Program-made: the position numbers and the translations under genes
Assembly (NCBI GenBank): GCA_964550025.1
Contig: CAZJYI010000079.1
Coordinates: 1-49,925, forward strand
Direction of reading: 5' to 3'
DNA: 49,925 nt
Source of the DNA: CAZJYI01 sp964550025
Lineage (GTDB): Bacteria > Verrucomicrobiota > Kiritimatiellia > UBA8416 > CAYOBW01
The notes under the pieces: model-generated
Told to the model about the DNA's origin: nothing
Database searches by the model: none
What the model saw: the letters and a program-made list of their open reading frames with translations, nothing else
Part shown: positions 18,363 through 25,737 of the stretch, in pieces
Position numbering within the stretch: position 1 is the first letter of the stretch
Layout of the letters: every line of letters begins with the position of its first letter

Positions 18363-18692
18363 ATGAGAGAGGTGAAGATAGACGCCGTGGTAGCGGAGTT
18401 CAGCGAGAGAGTCCGACAGGCGCTAGGCTCTGAGCTGGTGGCCGTCTATTGGTTTGGCAGCCGGGCGCGGAACGAGGGAAGCGATGACTCCGACTACGAC
18501 ATCTTCGTTGAAACGGTGGGCTGGCTTTCCGAGGAAGAGCGCGACCGAGTCGTTCGGGACACTGTAGACATCTCAGCCAGGCGTGGTGTTGTGATCGACG
18601 TGCACTACGGAACACAAGACCGGTTGCACGGTCCAAATCGGTTCCTCACGCCATTTCGGGAAACAGTCCTTGCTGAAGGCGTTGTGGTATGA
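18363..18692 (+). CDS. Minimal nucleotidyltransferase (MNT/MntA family antitoxin-like)
   Basis: This 109-aa protein has the pol-beta nucleotidyltransferase signature FGSRARNEGSDDSDYD: Gly32-Ser33, then the metal-binding Asp44 and Asp46, with a third acidic residue at Asp79 in VVIDVHYG. All three catalytic acids are kept, so the enzyme is probably active. In known HEPN-MNT (MntA-HepT) modules this protein neutralises its HEPN RNase partner by nucleotidylating it. The last bases overlap the next frame by ATGA, the arrangement usual for such pairs. Here the partner is truncated, so the antitoxin activity may now be without a target. Confidence 0.9.
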   Translation: MREVKIDAVVAEFSERVRQALGSELVAVYWFGSRARNEGSDDSDYDIFVETVGWLSEEERDRVVRDTVDISARRGVVIDVHYGTQDRLHGPNRFLTPFRETVLAEGVVV

Positions 18693-18862
18693 CACTCGCC
18701 CCGGAAGAACGACAGGCGGTCGTGGCGATCCGCATGGACAGTGCCGATACCGCATTGGAAGATGCCAGAGTGCTGCTTGCCAGGAACTCCCTGCGCGGCA
18801 CGGCGAATCGGCTGTACTATGCGGCCATCCGAGTGTTGGTTGATACCGAGAACGTTGCGTGA
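18689..18862 (+). pseudogene. Truncated HEPN-domain toxin (57 aa remnant)
   Basis: The frame begins with an ATG overlapping the MNT stop (ATGA) and reads through an HEPN first helical hairpin: DSADTALEDARVLLARNSLR, then ANRLYYAAIRVL. It then meets a stop at 18860 after 57 residues, whereas such proteins usually have about 120-140. The segment that normally follows, with the second helical pair and the conserved His-containing motif, is absent. I found no continuation in the other two frames, so this looks like a deletion rather than a single frameshift. The product is unlikely to have RNase activity. Confidence 0.8.
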
Positions 18863-18928
18863 TGCCAACGAACGCTCTTCGCGTCGCCGGGCTTTTGGAA
18901 ATGACAGGTGAGGGGTTGAGATTCCCGT

Positions 18929-19972
18929 TCACGCGATTCCCATCGGAACAGCCCCCCGGTCCGCGGACGCTTCGGCGGCCAGGATGAGCCTCGTGTTCAG
19001 TAGCCCGTCTCTGCCGGATGTCAGCGGCGTTTTCCCGTCGCGTATGCACTCGACGAAATGGTAGATGCTCTCCACGGCGAACCCCACCTGCCGGCCGTGC
19101 ACTTCCGGGGTCACAAACATGTCCGGCAGGGCCACGTTGGGGAAACCGTAGTCGCGGACGTCAGTGTACTTCGCGATGGGCCCGCAGTGCTGCGGATCGA
19201 GGTAGATGACGCCGTCCGTTCCGAGGATCTCCACCCGGTGGTCGATGAGCGCCGGAGACCGCTCCGGCAGCACCCAGCTGTTCTCGATGACGGCGACGGC
19301 TCCGCCCTCGAAATCCACGGTCGTCAGGTACGTGTCCGCGGTAGGGATACCTCTGCCCTTCAGGATGCCTTCTTGCCGGCGGCAAGTCACACGTAGCGGC
19401 CGCTTCTGCATGAACCAGCACGTCGTGTCCAGGGCATGGCTTCCGAGAAACAGCATGACCGAGGATTCGCCGGCCCACGGCAGCATTTTGGTCGGCACGT
19501 AGATCGTGTCGTTCAGGCGGTAGTATATGTAGCGAACGTCCCCGAGTTCTCCATCCCGAATCGATTGCCATGCGGCGTAGAATGGCGGATTCCAGCGGTT
19601 GTGCCAGTCCAGCATCAGGTGGACGTTGTTCTCGGCCGCGGCCGCGATCATGGCCTCGCATTCCTCCACGGTTACGGCCAGGGGTTTTTCGCACAGGATG
19701 TGTTTTCCCGCCTGGGCGCACTGAATCACGATCTCGGTGTGCGTCGTGTCCGGCGTGGCCACCGACACGCCGTCGATGCCCTCGTTCTGCAGCAGCTCCT
19801 CGAGCGATGTATAGCAGCCCGGCACGCCCCACTCGGACGCCGCATTCCTCGCGCGCTCCTCATTCGTATCGCAGACAGCGACAACTTCCGCCGAGCCGTG
19901 TTGGGAATAGGCGCGGATGTGCGCCGTGCCCCAGATCCCCGCTCCTACTACAGCCATTCGGACTTGCTTCAT
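18929..19972 (-). CDS. Gfo/Idh/MocA-family oxidoreductase
   Basis: This 347-aa NAD(P)-dependent sugar or cyclitol dehydrogenase family protein has an N-terminal Rossmann fold with VVGAGIWGTAHI, an acidic end of strand 2 (VVAVCDTNEER), the VATPDTTH motif, and the family hallmark CEKPLAVT. A C-terminal alpha/beta domain includes DWHNRWNPPF and GSHALDTTCWF; the latter contains the GxHxxD-type substrate/catalytic His. It has no signal peptide, so it is cytoplasmic. The start at 19972 follows GAGG by 7 nt. It lies 4 nt downstream of the beta-helix gene, so the two are co-transcribed. The substrate cannot be told from sequence. Confidence 0.93.
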   Translation of the reverse strand: MKQVRMAVVGAGIWGTAHIRAYSQHGSAEVVAVCDTNEERARNAASEWGVPGCYTSLEELLQNEGIDGVSVATPDTTHTEIVIQCAQAGKHILCEKPLAVTVEECEAMIAAAAENNVHLMLDWHNRWNPPFYAAWQSIRDGELGDVRYIYYRLNDTIYVPTKMLPWAGESSVMLFLGSHALDTTCWFMQKRPLRVTCRRQEGILKGRGIPTADTYLTTVDFEGGAVAVIENSWVLPERSPALIDHRVEILGTDGVIYLDPQHCGPIAKYTDVRDYGFPNVALPDMFVTPEVHGRQVGFAVESIYHFVECIRDGKTPLTSGRDGLLNTRLILAAEASADRGAVPMGIA

Positions 19973-19976
19973 TGCA

Positions 19977-21023
19977 CTACCTCGCCATTTCCGGGTCGCC
20001 GGGTGCCCGTGCCGACGCCCCAAAGGCATTCGTTTTCACGGTCGAGCCGTTGATCGTCAGGTTGTTCCTGCCCCTGGCGCTGGACCAGTACTGTTTGACC
20101 CTGATCTGCGCGTTCTCGATTGTCCCGTTCAGCGTCATCGACGGCTGCCCAAGACTCACGAGGGCCGCGTTGGGATTGGTGATTCTGCAGCCGTCGATAT
20201 TGACCGTGACGGAAAACCGGCCCTTTGTTCCCACGATGACCGCGTTGTCGTGGTTGCCACGCCCGCGGTCGCCGATGACGGTCAGATTCTTGAAGGCACA
20301 GACGGCACCGTCCGGGTAGTCGCCCCAGCCGAGCTGGATTGGAACGGTATTCTGAATCATCTTCACCGTGCAGTCGGTGATGGTGTTGTCGAAGTAAACC
20401 TTGAACACGTCATCGCCGCACTCGAAGTAGCAGTTGCTGACGGTGGAACCGTCCCCGCCCTCGAAGCCGTCGCTGTGGTTGTGCCAACCGCCGCGGTTGT
20501 CAATGAAGCTGCAGTTCTCCACGTGGTTCACCTTGCCCCATCCCCGAATGAAAAACGCGAAGGGATTCAGGCAGGTCAGGTTCTGCATCCTGAGCGTCCC
20601 GCCCCGGTTCTGGAACTGGCAGTACTCGTAGGCGCGGACCTTCCTCTTGTCGGCCCATTCCCGTTCGTTCGTGCCGAACACCTTTGATGTTGCGCGGTCC
20701 CTGCCGGTGATAACGCAGTCCGCGCGGGTGTGAAAAGCCCCCGTCACCGTCACGTTGCGATCGATAACGATGTGCTTCACCTCCCCCGGCACGTCCCAAT
20801 AGGCGCTCTTGTGATTCGGCTTCCGGAACGTCATCTCCCCCGTGGAGAGAAAAGTCAAAACTCCGGACGCCGCCTGCCAGGATGTCTTGCCGCTGTAGTG
20901 CCGCTGCAACTCCGGGACGGACTGGGCGGAGGTGGTGAGAGCGGAGGCCATCAGGAAAAGAACGACCCATCGCTCGATGTCAGCGACGAAACTTGGTGCG
21001 TGCTGCGTGCTGCCTGCGAACAT
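19977..21023 (-). CDS. Exported right-handed beta-helix protein, GH28-like
   Basis: This 348-aa protein has a signal segment (WVVLFLMASALTTSA) and a parallel beta-helix. The core has the arrangement NHSDGFEGG, then CGDDVFKVYF, then GNHDNAVIVG. It resembles the polygalacturonase (GH28) motifs NTDG, GDDC and a following His, but each is altered, so this is GH28-like rather than a proven pectinase. Ring-stacked asparagine and cysteine blades are visible (RMQNLTCLNPFAFFIRGWG, then HVENCSFIDNRGG). The start at 21023 follows GGAGGG by 8 nt; the frame is open to 21650 without a better site. It is the first gene of a two-gene operon with the Gfo/Idh/MocA dehydrogenase. Confidence 0.82.
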   Translation of the reverse strand: MFAGSTQHAPSFVADIERWVVLFLMASALTTSAQSVPELQRHYSGKTSWQAASGVLTFLSTGEMTFRKPNHKSAYWDVPGEVKHIVIDRNVTVTGAFHTRADCVITGRDRATSKVFGTNEREWADKRKVRAYEYCQFQNRGGTLRMQNLTCLNPFAFFIRGWGKVNHVENCSFIDNRGGWHNHSDGFEGGDGSTVSNCYFECGDDVFKVYFDNTITDCTVKMIQNTVPIQLGWGDYPDGAVCAFKNLTVIGDRGRGNHDNAVIVGTKGRFSVTVNIDGCRITNPNAALVSLGQPSMTLNGTIENAQIRVKQYWSSARGRNNLTINGSTVKTNAFGASARAPGDPEMAR

Positions 21024-21397
21024 CGAAGAAACCCTCCACCGGAAGACCGACAAGATACTACCACCGGGAGGGTTGGCCGCAAGCAAACAGAAGCCGTCGA
21101 GCAGTCGCCCCGGCTCAATCCCGCAGGCGAGGAGAGTCGCCGACAAAACCAGGGAGATCTCGCAACCGCACCCCGATGTCCATTGGTGTTTTTCCATTTG
21201 CAGCTGCCGCACACCTTTTAAAGTCCGCGGGTGTGTGTCGAAGTCGCCCGAGCGTGACTTGAACGCCTCAGCACAGCCGCGACCGAACGGGAGTCTGGAC
21301 AGGATCAACTGGATCAACAGGATAGCCCCTCCCATCCCGTAGATCCTGCAGATCCCGTCAAGAAGACACGAAGATGCCGGACAGTCGTACGGATGCG
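21024..21397. repeat. Intergenic region with GGATCAAC repeats
   Basis: Within this gap, 21302-21323 reads as two tandem 9-mers GGATCAACT and GGATCAACA followed by GGAT. About 20 bases later (21340-21358) related GATCC units occur in the opposite orientation, so the tract could fold on itself. No gene was recognised in the remainder. Confidence 0.55.
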
Positions 21398-21973
21398 TTA
21401 GAACGCCGGGCGGCCCGTGCGCCGGAACCGGTCCATTGCCAATAGCGATTCCATGGCGTACCTCCGCGCGCCGGCGGGGTCGTTGCGGCGGGTGCTCATC
21501 GAAATGACGATGTACTTCTGGTGCTCGTACAGGAGATAGAAGAAGCGCCGGACGGCAGCATCCCCGTCGTGCGTTTCCACCCGCCGCCCGTAGCCCTCCC
21601 AGAAAGCCGGGACCGTCACGCCGCAGTACTCGGCGATCGCCAGGTCCCACTCGACGTCCCCCCAGCAGGCACGGTCGCGCGCCGACGCGGACAGACGGGC
21701 CGCGCTCAGCGGCACGCCGGGAAGCCGCGGCATCACGAGGTAATCACGGTCAACCCGCGATCGGCTGAAATCGTGCCCCGCAATGACCGGAACGGGTACA
21801 TCGGTTTCCGCGCGCAAACGCGCATGAATGGCCGGCTCGCGCCGCATCATCCGCCGCTCGTAGAAAGTCTGCAGCACACTGTCGGGCGGGGCGACGCGCA
21901 ATACATACTCATCGCCGCCGTTGCCAACCAGGAACACCTCCGAGAACCTGCCTGCGCCGAAGGGTTGCGCCGC
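21398..21973 (-). pseudogene. Aminoglycoside-phosphotransferase-like gene with catalytic core deleted in frame
   Basis: The frame reads from the kinase glycine-rich strand (GAGRFSEVFLVGNGGDEYVL) through the N-lobe (RREPAIHARLRAETDVPVP, then DRDYLVMPRLPG) to LSASARDR. It then jumps directly to the C-terminal segment CWGDVEWDLAIAEYCGV, FWEGYGRR and FYLLYEHQKYIV. In intact relatives about 100 residues lie between these parts, including the HxDxxxxN catalytic loop and the metal-binding Asp. Both are missing, with no frameshift. A GTG start at 21937 would give 179 residues, but the glycine-rich strand begins upstream of it. The reading frame is preceded by a TAG just beyond 21973. The product cannot be a kinase. 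Confidence 0.82.
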
Positions 21974-22076
21974 CTAGCCCCCACTGCCCAGCAGGTTGGT
22001 CGCGAGCGCTTCGGCAAGACGCGTGCCCGCTCTCATGCCGATACGCTCCTGTCCAGTGAGTGAGTGATGGACATCG

Positions 22077-22340
22077 TCACTCCCCGAACCCGAATGTCGA
22101 AACATCTTCGGCGCGTGACGATGGTTGGAGGTCGATGGTGTCGTTCTCGTCGTGGCGACCGCGAGAGGCCACGTAGGCTTCGCGTCGCTCACGGATCGTC
22201 ATAGCGTCGGCGTCCACCGGATCGATACGGACGAGTGGCTTGCCGCGTTTCGTAACCATGACGGGCTCGTGCGTTGCGGCAACCTCCTCACAGATCTCCG
22301 AGAGATGCGTTTCTGCCTCGAGAATGTCAACAATCTTCAT
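22077..22340 (-). CDS. Phd/YefM-type antitoxin, apparently orphan
   Basis: This 87-aa protein has the typical beginning MKIVDILEAETHLSEICEEV and the conserved VMVTKRGKPLVRI strand; the C-terminal tail (after DADAMTIRERREAYV) would wrap a toxin. Such proteins also repress their own operon. The expected toxin gene should start within a few bases of the stop. Here, ATG at 22073 opens only a 13-codon frame before a stop, and the kinase remnant follows. The toxin is therefore lost or absent. A good promoter lies just upstream at 22347-22375. Confidence 0.87.
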   Translation of the reverse strand: MKIVDILEAETHLSEICEEVAATHEPVMVTKRGKPLVRIDPVDADAMTIRERREAYVASRGRHDENDTIDLQPSSRAEDVSTFGFGE

Positions 22341-22346
22341 GCTGTG

Positions 22347-22375
22347 AACATACTGGCTGACTAGTTGGTTCTCAA
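22347..22375 (-). promoter_or_regulatory. Predicted sigma-70-type promoter for the Phd antitoxin
   Basis: Reading the minus strand, TTGAGA (22370-22375; five of six to consensus) and TATGTT (22347-22352; four of six) are separated by 17 bp, with the start codon six bases further on. The plus-strand gene starting at 22433 diverges from it. That side has a consensus TTGACA at 22382-22387 but no convincing -10. Confidence 0.5.
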
Positions 22376-22432
22376 GAGGTCTTGACAACGTTTCCACTGC
22401 TTTGCCACTACGAACAGAAAAGGAGTGCACTT

Positions 22433-25400
22433 ATGTCAGAATATGCATCTGAGCTCAGACACCAGACCCTGTGGGCGGTTCTGTTTGCAGTCATCCTCTC
22501 AACCGGGACGCTTCCGGCGACGACCGAAGCGGAACGAATGGCTGGCAGAATCCTCGATGCTTCCGGGGTGCGCGGCGGCGTGATCGTGCACATCGGATGC
22601 GGCAACGGCGAACTGACCGCCGCCCTGCGGGCCAACGACCGATACGTCGTGCACGGGCTCGATGCCGACCCGGAAGACATCGCGGAGGCACGCCGGACCG
22701 TCGCTGCCCGGGGCCTATACGGGCTGGTGACCATTGCGCAACTCTCGGGAACGCGGTTGCCGTATACGGACAACCTGGTCAGCCTCGTAGTGATCAGTCA
22801 TCAGTCATCAGTGATCGGTGAGGAAATCGAGAGAGTTCTGGCACCACGCGGTGTGCTGCTGGCTCCGGGTTCACTGATAACTGATCACCGACGTGTCCGC
22901 CGAAGCCCTGGCGAAGGCGGATCACTGATAACTGAAGCGTCCGGGCTCGAGGACTGGACAAAACTCGTCAAGCCCGTACCGGACGCGATCGACGAGTGGA
23001 CCCACTGGCTGCACGGGCCGGACGGCAATGCCGTGGCGCGCGACAGCCGCGTGGGTCCGCCCCGCCGCATGCAGTGGCTGGCCGAGCCGCTCTGGTCGCG
23101 GCACCACAACCTGATGCCGAGCGTCAGCGCCATGGTTTCGGCCGGTGGGCGGCTCTTTACCATTGTCGACGAGGCACCGCCGGCGATGACGGGTACCTCG
23201 CCCGACAAGTGGATGCTGGTGGCGCGGGACGCCTTCAGCGGCGTCAGGCTGTGGCAGAAGCCGATTGACGACTGGGGCTGGCGCGCGTGGTCGTGGCGGT
23301 GGGAGGGGCGCTTCAATCAGCCCAACCAGATCGCCAAGCGCGTGGTCGCCATCGGGGACACCGTCTATGCAACTCTCGGCTTCAATGCCCCGTTGACGGC
23401 TCTGGACGCCGCGACCGGTGAGGTCCTCAAGACCTACGAGGGTACGCGTTTCACCGACGAGATTCTGTACCTGGACGGGAAGTTGATCCTGTCGATCAAT
23501 CACGAGGCCCAGCGGGCCGCCAAGGTGTCCAAAGACCCCAAGAGGGGCAAGGAGCTGTTCGAACCGCTGGAGGCGGACCCGCCGGTGGCGAAGTCGGTCG
23601 CCGTGGTCGACGCCGCTACGGGAAGAATGCAGTGGAAGACCGGCCGTTTCATCGGCAACAGCACGAAGACCGCCGCCATGGAACGCGTAACGCACCTCCT
23701 GCTGGCAGCGAGGGGCAAGCGAATCTATCTTCTCGACCGGGACCGCGTGGTTGCGCTCGACCTGGCATCCGGTGCGAAACTCTGGGAAGCCCCGCGGCCG
23801 AAGAGCAAGCGCTACACGAGCCGCTACCACCACTTGATGTCGGACATGTGCACGCTTGTGGCTGCGGATGAGGCCGTGCTGCTGTGCCAGCTCGAGCCGA
23901 TTCAGAAACGGATCGGGTGGCGTGTGATCAAGGCGCGCACGCGGGCATACTCCCCCGAGACAGGCAAAGCACTTTGGACGCAGCCCTGCGGGAACTGGGG
24001 CCACTTCTGTGTGCCGGACCTTTTCGTCACGGGCGGGCTGGTCTGGTTACACGACAGCACCGACATGGCCATGCTCGGGCTCGATCCGCTTACCGGCGCC
24101 GAGAAGCGGCGCCTGTCCACCGAGATCGCCTTCACCAACGGCCACCACCATCGCTGCTACCGCAACAAGGCCACGGACCGCTACCTGATGACCAGCTACC
24201 GCGGTTTCGAGTTCCTCGATTGGAGTGCGGACACAACCGATCTGAACCACTGGGTACGCGGCGCCTGCCGTCTCGGTGGCATGCCCTGCAACGGCCTGCT
24301 CTACACCACGCCGCATCCGTGCGATTGCTACATCACCGGCAAGCTCAACGGCCTGATCGCGCTCGCGGGGGAAAGTGGCGAGGCGGAGACCCCGGCGGAG
24401 GTCAACGGACTGGAGAAGGGTCCGGCCTATGGCCTCTCCATTCGGCATTCGGCGATCGACAGTCGGCGATCCGCTTGGTTGACCTACCGCCACAACGCCG
24501 GACGGAGCGGGAGCACTCCGTCGTCTGTCGTTCCGGCTCCGAAGCCGCGTTGGTCGGGAACGTTCGCCGGTGGACTCAGCGCGCCGGTCGTGGGGGAGGG
24601 GCGCCTTCTGGTCGCATCGATTGACACGCACGTCGTGCACGCGATCGACGCCGCGACGGGTGGGCCCTTGTGGTCCTACACGGCCGAGGGTCAGGTCGAC
24701 ACGCCGCCCACGTTGCACAAAGGACTGGCGCTGTTCGGGTGCCGGAACGGTTGGCTGTACGCGCTGCGCGCAGACGATGGCCGGCTCGTCTGGCGTTTTC
24801 GCGCTGCTCCCGAGGAACGCCTGGTCGGCGCTTTCGGGCGGCTGGAATCGGCATGGCCGGTTCACGGCAGTGTTCTCGTGCAGGATGACAAGGCTTACGT
24901 GGTCGCTGGACGATCCTCCTTCCTCGACGGCGGCATCGCCGCCTGGTGCCTCGATCCCGCGACCGGCAAAGTGCTGCGCAAGGACGTTCTGGCCGACGAG
25001 CAAAGCCCGGCCGTCGACACCGGCCGCAAACCGGAGGTCCACTATGGCCTGCTTGCCGACCTGTTGCTTGGGGACGGGGAACACGTCTATATGCGCCACC
25101 GTCGGCTGTTTGGTGAGACCGAGACGAGCAAGCTGCGTTGGGGCGGTCGCCTGGGAGCCACCGCGGGAATGCTGGACAGTTCGTGGTTCAACCGCACCTA
25201 CTGGATGCTGGACGGCAAGGTGCACGGCGAGACGCTGGTGCACGACGACAAGAGCATCTATGCCGTTCGCTCTTACAGCAACCGAGGGCACGGGGGGTTC
25301 GTTGAGGCGGGGCAAGCCAAGCACGTGCTGGCCGCGATCAACCGGGCCTCGGGCAAGGACCGATGGACGAGGACCATCTCACCGCGCATTTGCGCCATGG

Positions 25401-25666
25401 CCCTGGCGGGAAGGACACTGCTCTGCACCGGCACGCCCGACGCGCTCGAACCCGATGAGCCGTGGGCGGCCTACGAAGGGCGGCGCGGCGGCTTGTTGCT
25501 GGCATTCTCGGCTGTGGACGGCAAACCGCTCGCCGAGCTCACGTTCGAGGGTGGTCCAACCCTCGACGGCATCGCAGTCGCCGACGGCAATGTCTACATC
25601 ACGACCATCGACGGCTGCGTGCACTGCTTCGCGGGAGCAAGAGGGGAGATTCGCGTGTACGAGTAG
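22433..25666 (+). CDS. Exported methyltransferase-fold / double beta-propeller fusion (1077 aa)
   Basis: A signal-like segment (WAVLFAVILSTGTLPA) precedes a class I methyltransferase domain at about 35-185. Its motif I is intact (VIVHIGCGNGELTAAL), with an acidic residue after strand 2 (HGLDADPEDI). PQQ-like propeller A follows (DEWTHWLHGPDGNAVARD; blades such as TALDAATGEVLKTYEG and VVALDLASGAKLWEAP). Within it lies the signature C-x4-M-P-C-N-G-L-x7-C-x-C near 24265-24330. Propeller B starts AWLTYRHNAGRSG and has blades such as HAIDAATGGPLWSYTAEG. AAAGGAG lies 8 nt before the ATG at 22433; the upstream in-frame extension lacks a signal. Two linkers are made of repeat DNA (22790-22935 and 24438-24475). 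The role is unknown; whether it binds S-adenosylmethionine outside the cytoplasm is doubtful. Confidence 0.85.
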   Translation: MSEYASELRHQTLWAVLFAVILSTGTLPATTEAERMAGRILDASGVRGGVIVHIGCGNGELTAALRANDRYVVHGLDADPEDIAEARRTVAARGLYGLVTIAQLSGTRLPYTDNLVSLVVISHQSSVIGEEIERVLAPRGVLLAPGSLITDHRRVRRSPGEGGSLITEASGLEDWTKLVKPVPDAIDEWTHWLHGPDGNAVARDSRVGPPRRMQWLAEPLWSRHHNLMPSVSAMVSAGGRLFTIVDEAPPAMTGTSPDKWMLVARDAFSGVRLWQKPIDDWGWRAWSWRWEGRFNQPNQIAKRVVAIGDTVYATLGFNAPLTALDAATGEVLKTYEGTRFTDEILYLDGKLILSINHEAQRAAKVSKDPKRGKELFEPLEADPPVAKSVAVVDAATGRMQWKTGRFIGNSTKTAAMERVTHLLLAARGKRIYLLDRDRVVALDLASGAKLWEAPRPKSKRYTSRYHHLMSDMCTLVAADEAVLLCQLEPIQKRIGWRVIKARTRAYSPETGKALWTQPCGNWGHFCVPDLFVTGGLVWLHDSTDMAMLGLDPLTGAEKRRLSTEIAFTNGHHHRCYRNKATDRYLMTSYRGFEFLDWSADTTDLNHWVRGACRLGGMPCNGLLYTTPHPCDCYITGKLNGLIALAGESGEAETPAEVNGLEKGPAYGLSIRHSAIDSRRSAWLTYRHNAGRSGSTPSSVVPAPKPRWSGTFAGGLSAPVVGEGRLLVASIDTHVVHAIDAATGGPLWSYTAEGQVDTPPTLHKGLALFGCRNGWLYALRADDGRLVWRFRAAPEERLVGAFGRLESAWPVHGSVLVQDDKAYVVAGRSSFLDGGIAAWCLDPATGKVLRKDVLADEQSPAVDTGRKPEVHYGLLADLLLGDGEHVYMRHRRLFGETETSKLRWGGRLGATAGMLDSSWFNRTYWMLDGKVHGETLVHDDKSIYAVRSYSNRGHGGFVEAGQAKHVLAAINRASGKDRWTRTISPRICAMALAGRTLLCTGTPDALEPDEPWAAYEGRRGGLLLAFSAVDGKPLAELTFEGGPTLDGIAVADGNVYITTIDGCVHCFAGARGEIRVYE
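22790..22935. repeat. REP-like repeat cluster embedded in frame in the methyltransferase domain
   Basis: The 14-mer TCACTGATAACTGA occurs at 22871-22884 and 22922-22935. Between the copies, 22896-22921 is an imperfect palindrome (arms TCCGCC and GGCGGA). Bases 22801-22816 form an inverted match to 22920-22935 with one mismatch in 16. All of this is translated without interrupting the frame, giving VISHQSSVIGEE and SLITDHRRVRRSPGEGGSLI in the protein. Confidence 0.78.
24438..24475. repeat. Degenerate CATTCGG/GGCGATC repeat encoding a propeller linker
   Basis: CATTCGG occurs twice in tandem and is followed by two GGCGATC-containing units. The tract encodes the linker IRHSAIDSRRSAW between propellers A and B. 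Confidence 0.55.
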
Positions 25667-25730
25667 GTGTACGAGTACGGATCAATCGCGCGGGGATGGT
25701 GCCCGTACTCGTACACGTGCTCCTACACAC
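25656..25730. terminator. Palindrome between convergent propeller genes
   Basis: GTGTACGAGTACGG (25667-25680) pairs perfectly with CCGTACTCGTACAC (25703-25716) around a 22-nt loop. Outside it, GTGTACGAGTA at 25656-25666 has a partial partner near 25717-25730, so the stem could be about 28 bp with mismatches. The structure sits exactly between two convergent stops (25666 and 25738) and could end transcription in both directions. There is no T-tract, so the terminator role is inferred from position alone; it may simply be a repeat of the GTACGAGTAC family. Confidence 0.45.
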
Positions 25731-25737
25731 CGATCTC

